Assembly (NCBI GenBank): GCA_945873145.1
Contig: CAMCBZ010000013.1
Span: forward strand, 1-64,000
Length of the DNA stretch: 64,000 nt
Direction of reading: 5' to 3'
Source of the DNA: an uncultured Prevotella sp.
Lineage (GTDB): Bacteria > Bacteroidota > Bacteroidia > Bacteroidales > Bacteroidaceae
Both the position numbers and the translations under genes were made by a program. Under the pieces are notes generated by a model that did not search any database, was not told the DNA's origin, and saw nothing but the letters and a program-made list of their open reading frames with translations. This document shows, piece after piece, positions 9,342 to 18,799 of the stretch. How positions within the stretch are numbered: the stretch's first letter is position 1; every line of letters begins with the position of its first letter.

Positions 9342-10319
9342 GTGACTAAGTCCGACGGCACAAAGGATCCGAAATGGTACTGGCTGGCTCTGCGTGGAAA
9401 AGGCTTCACTGCCAGCAATATCTATTACGACAAAAATACATCTGGCGTAAGGAACCACGATGTCTACCTTGACGAGAATGCCGTCACCACGACAATCGGT
9501 GACGAGCCCAACGTCAATGTACACTTGAAACGTGAGTTCTCCAAAGGCAAATGGGCTACGATCATGTTCCCTTTCTCGCTCAACAAAGCTCAAATCAACG
9601 AAGCCTTCGGTCCCAACTGTCTCGTCGGACGGTTCGAGAGATCGGATATCAACGACGACCCAGCCGAGAGCAGTTATACAACAAAGTACAAGAAGATCTT
9701 CCTCACGTCAGCTACTATCATCAACGCCAATGAGCCACAGATGCTGAAAATCATGGACGACGAAGGCATCAAGGAAGAATATGTCTTCAATAACGTCGAC
9801 CTGTCATTGCGTAGCACAAAAACAAACGAAACAGGAATAAATTATGGCAACGGATATATCACATGCGGACAGTTCACCATGGTGGGCACTTACAGCAAGA
9901 TCCCTCAATTGCCAAAGTATGCTGTCATCCTTTTGAACCGCAAAAACGACCATCACAACAATGAGATGCACCAGGACTTCTATTGGGTAGGTGACAATAC
10001 GATCAAGAATGGTGGAAAAAGCATTAAGGGATATCACTGGTACATGTACCTCGGTTCAGGCTCACAGATCCAGCCGAGCGATTATGAAACATACTTCCAT
10101 GCCAGCACCAGTAATGCCAAGATTGCCTTCTATTTCGACGAACAGCCGATGTTCGACGATGACTCTACGACGGCCATCTCAGTGGTAAGCCAAGAGCAAA
10201 GCCACGCGAAAGGCATTTACAACCTTCAAGGCCAGCTTGTAAGAGAGAATGGTGACACCAAAGGATTGCCGAGAGGAATGTATATCATCAATGATCACAA
10301 AGTGATCATCAACCACTAA
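9342..10319 (+). CDS. C-terminal portion of a surface/secreted protein, probably 5'-truncated or a pseudogene
   Basis: No signal peptide; frame stays open upstream to TAA at 9282 with plausible coding (YALTAADVEKINTWV) but no ATG start; C-terminus GIYNLQGQLVREN..KGLPRGMYIINDHKVIINH resembles Prevotella secreted-protein tails. Confidence 0.6.
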   Translation: MTKSDGTKDPKWYWLALRGKGFTASNIYYDKNTSGVRNHDVYLDENAVTTTIGDEPNVNVHLKREFSKGKWATIMFPFSLNKAQINEAFGPNCLVGRFERSDINDDPAESSYTTKYKKIFLTSATIINANEPQMLKIMDDEGIKEEYVFNNVDLSLRSTKTNETGINYGNGYITCGQFTMVGTYSKIPQLPKYAVILLNRKNDHHNNEMHQDFYWVGDNTIKNGGKSIKGYHWYMYLGSGSQIQPSDYETYFHASTSNAKIAFYFDEQPMFDDDSTTAISVVSQEQSHAKGIYNLQGQLVRENGDTKGLPRGMYIINDHKVIINH

Positions 10320-10337
10320 AGAATAAAAAGAACAGCA

Positions 10338-10472
10338 ATGAAAAAGAAATATATACAACCCGTCGCTACCCTCATCGTCTTAGAAGCCGAAAGCAGTTTC
10401 CTCGTCACATCGAAAGATGATGGCAAAGAGGACACTTTTCGCGCTTTGTTAGCGCAAACAGCGGTTTTGTAA
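10338..10472 (+). CDS. Short ORF, 44 aa (MKKKYIQPVATLIVLEAESSFLVTSKDDGKEDTFRALLAQTAVL)
   Basis: Direct translation; starts 18 nt after the 9342-10319 stop; MKKKYIxP...L.xE pattern. Confidence 0.55.
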   Translation: MKKKYIQPVATLIVLEAESSFLVTSKDDGKEDTFRALLAQTAVL

Positions 10473-10502
10473 AGTCAAGATGTCATTTTTTCGCTGTTTC
10501 TC

Positions 10503-10533
10503 TTTGTAGTTTAATGACAAAACACTATCTTTG
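10503..10533 (+). promoter_or_regulatory. Bacteroidota-type promoter upstream of ppdK
   Basis: TTTG-N19-TATCTTTG. Confidence 0.65.
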
Positions 10534-10592
10534 CAATATCTAAATCCCAACATTGCGATTTTAACATATAATATATACAACACCTATTAACT

Positions 10593-13328
10593 ATGAGTGA
10601 AAAAACGAGCGAGAAGAGAGTTTATCTCTTTGGAAACGGCAAGGCTGAGGGCCGTGCCGACATGCGCAACCTCCTTGGCGGCAAAGGTGCCAACCTGGCC
10701 GAGATGAATTTGATCGGCGTGCCCGTGCCACCGGGATTCACCATCACCACTGATGTTTGCAACGAATATTTTGAGAAGGGCAAGGCCGACGTTGTCGCTT
10801 TGCTCAAGGACGACGTTGTCAAAGGCGTGAAACACGTCGAGGAGCTCATGGGACTGAAGTTTGGCGATGCCAAGAATCCGCTTCTTGTCAGCGTTCGCTC
10901 CGGTGCCCGTGCCTCCATGCCGGGTATGATGGACACCATCCTCAACCTCGGTCTCAACGATGAGGTCGTCAAGGGACTGGCTGCCAAGACCGGCAACGAG
11001 CGCTTCGCCTACGACAGCTACCGCCGCTTCGTGCAGATGTACGGCGACGTGGTCCTCGGCATGAAGCCCGTCAACAAGGAAGATATCGATCCCTTCGAGG
11101 CTATCATTCAGAAAGTAAAGGCTCAGCGCGGCATCCGTCTCGACAATGAGATGAACACCGACGAGCTGAAGAGCCTCGTCGTCCTCTTCAAGGACTATAT
11201 CAAGGAGCGCACCGGTCGTGAGTTCCCCTCCGACCCGATGGAGCAACTTTGGGGCGCCATCTGCGCTGTCTTCGACTCTTGGATGAACGACCGCGCCATC
11301 CTCTACCGCAAGATGGAGGGTATCCCACAAGAGTGGGGTACGGCAGTTACCGTCATGGCTATGGTCTTCGGCAACATGGGCAACACCTCTGCCACGGGTG
11401 TCTGCTTCAGCCGCGACGCTGCCACGGGCGAGAACCGCTTCAACGGTGAGTACCTTGTCAACGCACAGGGTGAGGACGTTGTCGCCGGTATCCGCACGCC
11501 GCAGCAGATCACCAAGGAAGGTTCGCTCCGCTGGGCTAAGCAGCAGGGCATCGACGAGGCTACACGCGCCAGCAAATATCCTTCTATGGAGGAGTCTATG
11601 CCAAATATCTATGCACAGCTCAACGACCTGCAGGACAAGCTCGAGAAGCACTACAACGATATGCAGGACATGGAGTTCACCGTGCAGGAGGGCAAACTCT
11701 GGTTCCTCCAGACCCGCAACGGCAAGCGCACGGGTACGGCAATGGTGAAGATCGCCATGGATCTGCTGCGCGAGGGACTCATCGATGAGAAGACAGCCCT
11801 GGAGCGCTGCGAGCCCAACAAACTCGACGAACTGCTTCACCCGGTCTTTGACAAGGAGGCCAAGGCTCAGGCCCGTGTGCTCACACGCGGACTTCCCGCA
11901 TCGCCGGGTGCTGCCTGTGGACAGATCGTGTTCTTCGCCGATGATGCTGAGAAATGGCACGCCGACGGCCATCAGGTGGTGATGGTACGTATCGAGACAT
12001 CGCCTGAGGACCTCGCCGGCATGAGCGCCGCAGAAGGTATTCTGACGGCTCGCGGTGGTATGACATCGCACGCTGCTGTGGTAGCCCGTGGTATGGGCAA
12101 GTGCTGCGTCAGTGGTGCCGGTGCCATCAATGTCGACTACAAGGCCCGCACCGTAGAGATCGACGGCACTGTACTTCACGAGGGTGACTATATCTCTCTC
12201 AACGGTTCTACCGGTGAGGTGTACTTCGGTGAGGTGAAGACACGTCCTGCTGAGGTCACAGGTGACTTCGCTGAGCTGATGAAGCTTTGCAACAAATACA
12301 CGCATCTCGTCGTCCGCACCAATGCCGACACGCCTCACGACGCTGAGGTGGCCCGCAACTTCGGTGCCGTGGGTATCGGCCTGTGCCGTACCGAGCACAT
12401 GTTCTTCGAGAACGAGAAGATCAAAGCCATGCGTGAGATGATCCTCGCCGACAGCAAGGAAGGCCGCGAGAAAGCCCTCGCCAAACTGCTGCCCTATCAG
12501 AAGCAGGACTTCTATGGCATCTTAAAGTGCATGGACGGCATGCCGGTGAACATCCGTCTACTCGACCCGCCTCTCCACGAGTTCGTACCCCACGACCTGA
12601 AAGGCCAGGAGGCTATGGCTCAGGAGATGGGTGTCAGCGTGAAGGTGATCCAGGACCGCGTGCAGAGTCTGAGTGAGCACAACCCGATGCTCGGCCTTCG
12701 TGGCTGCCGTCTGGGCAACACGTTCCCCGAGATCACGGCCATGCAGACACGCGCTATCCTCGGTGCCGCCATCCAGTTGAAGAAGGAAGGCCTCGATCCC
12801 CGTCCGGAGATCATGGTGCCGTTGGTGGGTATCGTCAATGAGCTCGACGCCCAGGAGAAGGTCATCCGCGAGACCGCCGAGAAACTCTTCGCCGAAGAAG
12901 GCGTGGAGATTCCGTTCAAGATTGGTACGATGATCGAGGTGCCGCGCGCTGCCTTGACAGCAGACCTCATCGCCGAGAAGGCTGAGTACTTCAGCTTCGG
13001 TACCAACGACCTGACACAGATGACGTTTGGCTATAGCCGCGACGACATCGCCAGCTTCCTGCCGTCATACCTTGAGAAGAAGATCCTCGATGTCGATCCG
13101 TTCCAGGTGCTCGACCAGCGTGGCGTGGGCCAGCTGATCCGCATGGCAGTGGAGAAGGGCCGCTCTACGCGTCCTGACCTGAAGTGCGGTATTTGCGGTG
13201 AGCATGGTGGCGAGCCTTCATCCGTGAAGTTCTGCCATCGTGTAGGGCTCGACTACGTGAGCTGCTCACCGTTCCGTGTGCCTATCGCCCGTCTTGCTGC
13301 CGCTCAAGCTGCTGTGGAGGAGGCATAA
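10593..13328 (+). CDS. ppdK: Pyruvate, phosphate dikinase
   Basis: LLGGKGANLAEM, GMTSHAAVVARGMGKCCVSG (phospho-His motif), GTNDLTQMTFGYSRDD, KCGICGEHGGEP. Confidence 0.97.
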   Translation: MSEKTSEKRVYLFGNGKAEGRADMRNLLGGKGANLAEMNLIGVPVPPGFTITTDVCNEYFEKGKADVVALLKDDVVKGVKHVEELMGLKFGDAKNPLLVSVRSGARASMPGMMDTILNLGLNDEVVKGLAAKTGNERFAYDSYRRFVQMYGDVVLGMKPVNKEDIDPFEAIIQKVKAQRGIRLDNEMNTDELKSLVVLFKDYIKERTGREFPSDPMEQLWGAICAVFDSWMNDRAILYRKMEGIPQEWGTAVTVMAMVFGNMGNTSATGVCFSRDAATGENRFNGEYLVNAQGEDVVAGIRTPQQITKEGSLRWAKQQGIDEATRASKYPSMEESMPNIYAQLNDLQDKLEKHYNDMQDMEFTVQEGKLWFLQTRNGKRTGTAMVKIAMDLLREGLIDEKTALERCEPNKLDELLHPVFDKEAKAQARVLTRGLPASPGAACGQIVFFADDAEKWHADGHQVVMVRIETSPEDLAGMSAAEGILTARGGMTSHAAVVARGMGKCCVSGAGAINVDYKARTVEIDGTVLHEGDYISLNGSTGEVYFGEVKTRPAEVTGDFAELMKLCNKYTHLVVRTNADTPHDAEVARNFGAVGIGLCRTEHMFFENEKIKAMREMILADSKEGREKALAKLLPYQKQDFYGILKCMDGMPVNIRLLDPPLHEFVPHDLKGQEAMAQEMGVSVKVIQDRVQSLSEHNPMLGLRGCRLGNTFPEITAMQTRAILGAAIQLKKEGLDPRPEIMVPLVGIVNELDAQEKVIRETAEKLFAEEGVEIPFKIGTMIEVPRAALTADLIAEKAEYFSFGTNDLTQMTFGYSRDDIASFLPSYLEKKILDVDPFQVLDQRGVGQLIRMAVEKGRSTRPDLKCGICGEHGGEPSSVKFCHRVGLDYVSCSPFRVPIARLAAAQAAVEEA

Positions 13329-13356
13329 CTCCGAAATATTCTGTTTTCTCTTATAC

Positions 13357-13396
13357 AAGGCAAATGCTTGGTTATCCAGGCATTTGCCTTTTTTGT
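13357..13396 (+). terminator. Intrinsic terminator downstream of ppdK
   Basis: aaggcaaatgc / gcatttgcctt stem followed by T-rich tract. Confidence 0.85.
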
Positions 13397-13444
13397 TTAT
13401 GTCCTTTTCATGGTTTGTTTTCGAAATTTCAGCAATTTGATGAT

Positions 13445-13513
13445 GGTCAAACGTCCGTTCGACGTTAGGTCAAACGTTCGTTAGACGTTAGGTCAAACGA
13501 ACGTTAGACTATC
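13445..13513. repeat. Three tandem 23-bp repeats nested in a 12-bp inverted repeat
   Basis: ggtcaaacgtccgttcgacgtta / ggtcaaacgttcgttagacgtta / ggtcaaacgaacgttagactatc; outer arms gatggtcaaacg (13442-13453) and cgtttgaccatc (13524-13535). Confidence 0.85.
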
Positions 13514-13614
13514 GGCTGACGACCGTTTGACCATCTTTCCAGAAGCGTTTTTACCGGTTTCTTATTGTGCAAACCGGTTTACATAACAATTCTTCGAATG
13601 CTATACAGCATATG

Positions 13615-13902
13615 GCATCCGTAGAGATCTGCGGAGATCTGTGAGCGATAAAAGCTCTGAGTGAAAGCTCACACAGATCCCACTGATCCTCACAGATCCT
13701 TGTTCCAACTAAGTTTATTGCTTTGCTGGTTATGCATCCGTGGAGATCTGCGGAAATCTGTGAGAAATAAAAGCTCTGTGAGAAGGTCACACAGATCTCA
13801 CTGATCTTCACAGATCCTTGTTCTAACTAAGTTTATTGCTTTGTTGGTTATGCATCCGTGGAGATCTGTGGAAATCTGTGAGAAACAAAGAACTCTGAGT
13901 GA
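13615..13902. repeat. Tandem repeat, 119 + 118 bp plus partial third copy
   Basis: Units begin gcatccgtRgagatctg at 13615, 13734 and 13852; rich in cacagatcY motifs. Confidence 0.9.
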
Positions 13903-13945
13903 TCCCGATATTTCGCTTATCCCCCTGAAAAAAAGCAGCGCACGC

Positions 13946-13976
13946 TTTGTATTCTCGTGATTAATCTCTATTTTTG
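13946..13976 (+). promoter_or_regulatory. Bacteroidota-type promoter upstream of the AddA-like gene
   Basis: TTTG-N19-TATTTTTG. Confidence 0.6.
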
Positions 13977-14005
13977 CACAGTAATAGCGTAAACAAGTAT
14001 AAAGC

Positions 14006-17000
14006 ATGACCATGAAAGATACCACGAGGCTGACCGTGTTTAAAGCCAGCGCCGGCAGCGGCAAGACCTATCGACTGGCACTGGAATACATCAAACTGCT
14101 GATGGCGGACCCGAAGAACTTCCGCTATACCCTCGCCGTGACCTTCACCAACAAGGCCACCGAAGAGATGAAGACACGTATCCTCAGCAAGCTCTTTGCC
14201 CTGGCTCACCGTCTGTCCAGTGGCGACGACTATGTCAAGGAACTACACCACAGCATGCCACAACTCTCTGACAACGACATACAGCAGCGGGCGACGCTTG
14301 CCCTCGACGGTATCCTCAACGCTTATCACTATTTCCGCGTGGAGACCATCGACAGCTTCTTCCAACGTATCCTCAGAAACCTCGCGCGCGAGCTGGGACT
14401 GAAAGCTAACATCAACGTCGGCCTCAACGACCGTGAGGTGGAGCAGCAGGCTGTCGACGAGCTCATCGGGAACATCAACAGCGACAAAGACCCGCTGCTC
14501 GGCTGGATGATGGACTTTGTCAATGAGCGACTCGACGAGGACAAGAACTGGAACGTCATCGGACAGATCAAGGACTTCGGTACGAATATCTACCGCGACT
14601 TCTATAAGGAGCGTCACGAGCAACTCGAGGCGATTCTCTCCAACCCGCAGTTCTTCAAGAACTATACCGGCAAGCTGCGGACCAAGGCAGCGCAAGTCGA
14701 CAAGGACATGAGCGCGCTGGCAGACCGTTTCCAGACGCTCGTCGACCAATACGGCTTCGACGACAGCGACTTCACGCGCGCCACAGTACCCAACTATTTC
14801 AAGAAGCTGCGCGAGGGCAACTACTGCGATGTCGCGCACGCCACCATTGACAAGGCCGGAACGGACGAATGGACCAAGCTCATCAAGAAAGCCATCAAAG
14901 ACACTGACAAAGGCCAGACCTTCCATGAGCAGATCGCACCGCTCATCACCAAAACGGAGCAGCTGCGGCAGAAGGCAGAGAGAGTGAAGTACTCGGTGGA
15001 GCTCACACTCAGAAATCTCAACGAGCTCAGACTGCTCGGACGTATCGCACAACAGGTTGACGCCATCAATGCCGACAACAACAACTTCCCGCTCAGCAAC
15101 ACACAACAGCTCATCAAAGACATGATCGACGGCAGCGACACGCCGTTTATCTATGAGAAGATCGGCGGCTCGCTAAAGTATATCATGATCGACGAGTTCC
15201 AGGATACCAGTGCAGTACAATGGGATAACTTCAAAGTGCTCATCGACGACTGCATCGCTCATCAGGCCGGTTCGCTCATCGTCGGTGACGTGAAGCAGAG
15301 CATCTACCGATGGCGTGGCGGCGACTGGCGGTTGCTGCAAGACCTCACGCACGACAAGCACCCGGAGATCAAAGAGGTGAAGCTCGACACGAACTTCCGT
15401 TCACAGCCGAGAATCATCACGTTTAACAATATGTTCTTCAAGCTGGCTGCCAAGAAGACGACAGAGACGGCAGTCGCAGAGCTCAACGATCACCATGCAC
15501 CAAAAGACGTCATCCAACAAGCCTTGGACATAGAGACAGCTTACCAGGACGTTGAGCAGGCTTATCCCAAAGGCAAGGAGCTCGTTGGCATGGCCCAAAT
15601 CAAACTGCTCGACGACGAGGACTATGACCAAGAGACCTTGGACCAAATCGAGAGCACGATCGCGGAACTGCTCAAGGCGGGCGTTGCCACAAAGGACATC
15701 GCCGTGCTCGTGAGAAAGAACAAACACATCCAGGCCATCGCAGAGTACTTCATGCAGCATCAGATCATGGTCGACGGCAAGCCGGCCAACGTGAGTCTTG
15801 TCAGTGATGAAGCCTTCCGCCTCGATGCTTCCCTCGCCGTGAGGATGCTCATCGGCGCCCTGCGCTACCTCGTCCATCCCGACGACAAGCTGACGACGGC
15901 CTTCCTCGTCAAGGCCTATCACCGCATCGGAGGAGAAGTAAAGGAGGAAGAGGATAAGGACGGCAAGGAGGATGAGCGTCCGAAAGAGGTTGTTATTGAC
16001 AAAGACGACGCGAATCTCGACATGCGGCTCTTTGTCGGTAAGGACGACATTGCCACGCAGTTGCCCGAAGCCTTACGTACGCAGCGTGACGAGCTGCGGG
16101 GAGAACCGCTGATGATGCTCTTTAAGCACCTCTATGCCATCCTTGGTCTGGAGCGTCTCGACGACGAGAGTGCTTATGTCTGTGCCTTTCTTGACAAGGT
16201 GGCGGCGCTGATACACAGCAAGGCGGTCGGCATCGAGGATGTGCTCAACGCCTGGGACACAGACCTCTGCGGCAAAGCGATCCACAGCGACGACATCAAC
16301 GGCATCAGGCTGATGACCATCCACAAGAGCAAAGGACTGGAGTTTGCCAATGTCATCATCCCTTACTGCGACTGGGACATCGAGCGGAACAACGACACGC
16401 TGTGGTTTACCACAGACGACAAGCCGGAGCCGTTCAACGAGTTACCGCTCGTACCCGTATCGCTGCAAAGCAAGAAACTCAAGAACTCGATCTATTCCGA
16501 CGACTACGACCGTGAGCATCTGAAAAATATCGTTGACAACCTCAACCTGCTCTATGTGGCTTTCACGCGTGCGAAATGCAACCTCTACGTCTTCGGCAAA
16601 AAGAGTCCGAAGGCGCCCTACCCTTCCAAGATCATCCAAGACGTGGCAGAAGACTTGAAGCAGGAATGCACCATCGAGGAGGACGACAAGACGACGACGA
16701 TTACCTACGGTGAGTTCTGTCCTACGCCCAAGAAAAGCGAAGACAAAGACACGGAAAACGTGTTTCTCGTCGACGACGAGCCGCTACGCGTTAAGATCAA
16801 AAACTATCCGGAGATTTACGAGTTCAAGGAGAGCAACGACTGCAAGGCTTTCATCATGCCGCAGGACGACGAGGACGCTCAGATGCGACGCGCGTATATC
16901 GAGACGGGAAACATCATCCATGAGTTGCTATCCCATATCCGCGATGTCAACGACATCGATCGGGCCATCAACAACATGGAGTTCAGCGGTGTGCTCTACG

Positions 17001-17335
17001 AGAAACCTATGACACGCGAGAGTCTGCGTGCCATGGTGCACCAGCTCATCGAGAGCCCGGTACCCAAGACTTGGTTCCGTCCGGGACTGAAGGTGATGAA
17101 CGAGTGCGAGATCATCTGCTACAGCAAGAAAGATGGTACGGTGGTGCCGAAACGCCCCGACCGTGTCATCGACGACGGAAATGCGGTGACGGTCATCGAC
17201 TTCAAGACAGGAGCACCAAGGGCAAAACACGTGGAGCAGGTACAGAACTATATGCAGCTGCTTAGCGAGATAGGGTACAGTAATGTCAAGGGCTACCTCT
17301 GGTATCTGAGGACCAATACGGTCAGAGCGGTGTAA
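14006..17335 (+). CDS. UvrD/Rep-family helicase, AddA/RecB-like exonuclease V subunit
   Basis: FKASAGSGKTYRLALEYI (Walker A), IDEFQDTSAVQW, VGDVKQSIYRWRGGDW, LMTIHKSKGLEF, C-terminal nuclease-like VIDFKTG...QVQNYMQLL. Confidence 0.92.
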   Translation: MTMKDTTRLTVFKASAGSGKTYRLALEYIKLLMADPKNFRYTLAVTFTNKATEEMKTRILSKLFALAHRLSSGDDYVKELHHSMPQLSDNDIQQRATLALDGILNAYHYFRVETIDSFFQRILRNLARELGLKANINVGLNDREVEQQAVDELIGNINSDKDPLLGWMMDFVNERLDEDKNWNVIGQIKDFGTNIYRDFYKERHEQLEAILSNPQFFKNYTGKLRTKAAQVDKDMSALADRFQTLVDQYGFDDSDFTRATVPNYFKKLREGNYCDVAHATIDKAGTDEWTKLIKKAIKDTDKGQTFHEQIAPLITKTEQLRQKAERVKYSVELTLRNLNELRLLGRIAQQVDAINADNNNFPLSNTQQLIKDMIDGSDTPFIYEKIGGSLKYIMIDEFQDTSAVQWDNFKVLIDDCIAHQAGSLIVGDVKQSIYRWRGGDWRLLQDLTHDKHPEIKEVKLDTNFRSQPRIITFNNMFFKLAAKKTTETAVAELNDHHAPKDVIQQALDIETAYQDVEQAYPKGKELVGMAQIKLLDDEDYDQETLDQIESTIAELLKAGVATKDIAVLVRKNKHIQAIAEYFMQHQIMVDGKPANVSLVSDEAFRLDASLAVRMLIGALRYLVHPDDKLTTAFLVKAYHRIGGEVKEEEDKDGKEDERPKEVVIDKDDANLDMRLFVGKDDIATQLPEALRTQRDELRGEPLMMLFKHLYAILGLERLDDESAYVCAFLDKVAALIHSKAVGIEDVLNAWDTDLCGKAIHSDDINGIRLMTIHKSKGLEFANVIIPYCDWDIERNNDTLWFTTDDKPEPFNELPLVPVSLQSKKLKNSIYSDDYDREHLKNIVDNLNLLYVAFTRAKCNLYVFGKKSPKAPYPSKIIQDVAEDLKQECTIEEDDKTTTITYGEFCPTPKKSEDKDTENVFLVDDEPLRVKIKNYPEIYEFKESNDCKAFIMPQDDEDAQMRRAYIETGNIIHELLSHIRDVNDIDRAINNMEFSGVLYEKPMTRESLRAMVHQLIESPVPKTWFRPGLKVMNECEIICYSKKDGTVVPKRPDRVIDDGNAVTVIDFKTGAPRAKHVEQVQNYMQLLSEIGYSNVKGYLWYLRTNTVRAV

Positions 17336-17372
17336 CCAGTCCCATACATAAACATGATTTTTACATGAATGC

Positions 17373-17607
17373 CCATGAATTAACCACGAATTACCCATAA
17401 TAATTAATGAGTAATTCGTGGACAATTACTGAGCATTCGTGTTAATGATAACATAAATGACCATGAATTAGCCACGAATTTATCATAAATAATTAATGAG
17501 TAATTCGTGGATAATTACTGAGAATTCGTGTTCTATAAAACATAAATAGCCACGAATTAACCACGAATTAACCATAAATAATAAGTGAGTAATTCGTGGT
17601 TAAATCA
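17373..17607. repeat. Tandem imperfect palindromic repeat, about 88-bp period, 2.7 copies
   Basis: Units start ccatgaatta / ccatgaatta / ccacgaatta at 17373, 17461, 17550; each contains facing ccacgaatt...aattcgtgg arms. Confidence 0.9.
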
Positions 17608-17620
17608 ACAGATCTTCATG

Positions 17621-18679
17621 TTATTTTTCCAGTCCCTCGATCTTCTTGACACTACCTCCCAATGGATCGAGGATCAGACGCGTGGACTGCTTCTTGCCAA
17701 ACAGCTCACCGCTCAGCGACTCCACGGTACCGAACTGCGGAGCCACAGCCTCGAAGGTACCCACAGACTGCTGGTCGCAGACCACGGTGATCTTCATCTT
17801 GCTGGGCTGGTTGACGCGCAGACCTATGTCGTTCTTGTCGTCTTTCTTTTTTTTCTCATCCTCAGCGACCGGTGCTGGTGGTGCCACAGAATGCTCGTCA
17901 GCGACCTCTATATAATAAGGTGTACCCGCATAGTCGTCGGCATCGACAAGTCCCAGGCGCTTGGAAAAGCGAAAGAGCACATCCTCACCCTCCTTGACAG
18001 GCAGATAGTCCACGGTAGTCCATGTCGTGTCCTTCACGACAGTACCGGTGAACAGTGTCGTGAGGCTTTGCTCCTGCGTGTCGAGGTTGGCAAGCATCGT
18101 CTTCAGCTGTGCTCCATCTTTCGGCATAAAGTCAGCCTCACCTTTGGCCAGCTGACTCCGGCTGTCGCGGATGTCGTAGATCTCCTGCGCTGTGAGCTCC
18201 GCCATCTTTGCCGTGTTGCTGGCATTGAGTATGTCTGCTGTCATGAAGTCCGACGGGTTGACAGTCTTCGGTTTAGCTGCCGGAGAGAAGCGGCGCACAA
18301 CAGGACGCAGCGGCTGCGCCTCTGTGTTGATGGCCAACAGCTGTCCGTTGGGGGCGCGCGTCACGTCGGTGATGCTGTGCTTCTTGTCGAGTTGCAGCGT
18401 GAAGTGCTTAGCTGTATCCGGCACGGCGACGGGATCCATCTCCAAGCCAATGACGCGGTAAGTCGTGGAAGCGTCTTCCGAGACATTCTGACGGATATAG
18501 CGCATGGCATATTTCGCAAACTGTCCGGGCGTATATTGCGTCTTCTCCACCTTCACCGTGAAGCGCAGCAAGGTCTTCGGCAGGTAATAGTCTGTACCTT
18601 CTACCGACTGTGCCTGGCTCCGCATGGCAAAAGCACCAAGCAGCAGACTGCCCGCCAAAAGCATTCGTTTATAGTTCAT
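17621..18679 (-). CDS. DUF4831-like family protein
   Basis: Signal peptide MLLAGSLLLGAFAMRSQAQ; sequence typical of Bacteroidota DUF4831 proteins; start placed at MNYKRM. Confidence 0.7.
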   Translation of the reverse strand: MNYKRMLLAGSLLLGAFAMRSQAQSVEGTDYYLPKTLLRFTVKVEKTQYTPGQFAKYAMRYIRQNVSEDASTTYRVIGLEMDPVAVPDTAKHFTLQLDKKHSITDVTRAPNGQLLAINTEAQPLRPVVRRFSPAAKPKTVNPSDFMTADILNASNTAKMAELTAQEIYDIRDSRSQLAKGEADFMPKDGAQLKTMLANLDTQEQSLTTLFTGTVVKDTTWTTVDYLPVKEGEDVLFRFSKRLGLVDADDYAGTPYYIEVADEHSVAPPAPVAEDEKKKKDDKNDIGLRVNQPSKMKITVVCDQQSVGTFEAVAPQFGTVESLSGELFGKKQSTRLILDPLGGSVKKIEGLEK

Positions 18680-18724
18680 CATTGATATTTCGTCATTTAT
18701 TATTTCATTGATCTTCGGCATTGA

Positions 18725-18798
18725 ATCCATTCAACATTGAACCTTCATCATTCAACATTGACTTCATTCAACACTTATCATTCAACATTCATCATTCC
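18725..18798. repeat. Low-complexity (ATTCAACATTCATCATTC)n-type repeat
   Basis: attcaacattgaaccttcatcattcaacattgacttcattcaacacttatcattcaacattcatcattccc. Confidence 0.75.
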
Positions 18799-18799
18799 C

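Noticed and set aside
10587-12398. 603-aa minus-strand ORF opposite ppdK
   Set aside because: Shadow ORF produced by high-GC third-position codon bias of ppdK; His/Val/Leu-rich with no recognisable motifs.
13445-13513. Possible CRISPR array
   Set aside because: 23-bp units are directly abutting with no spacers and there are no cas genes nearby.
13551-14064. Minus-strand ORFs of 86-88 aa (HRSPQISTDA-type) in the ppdK-AddA gap
   Set aside because: Translations of the 119-bp tandem repeat, not proteins.
17373-17607. Possible CRISPR-like repeats
   Set aside because: Intervening sequence is itself repeated; this is a palindromic tandem repeat, not repeat-spacer structure.
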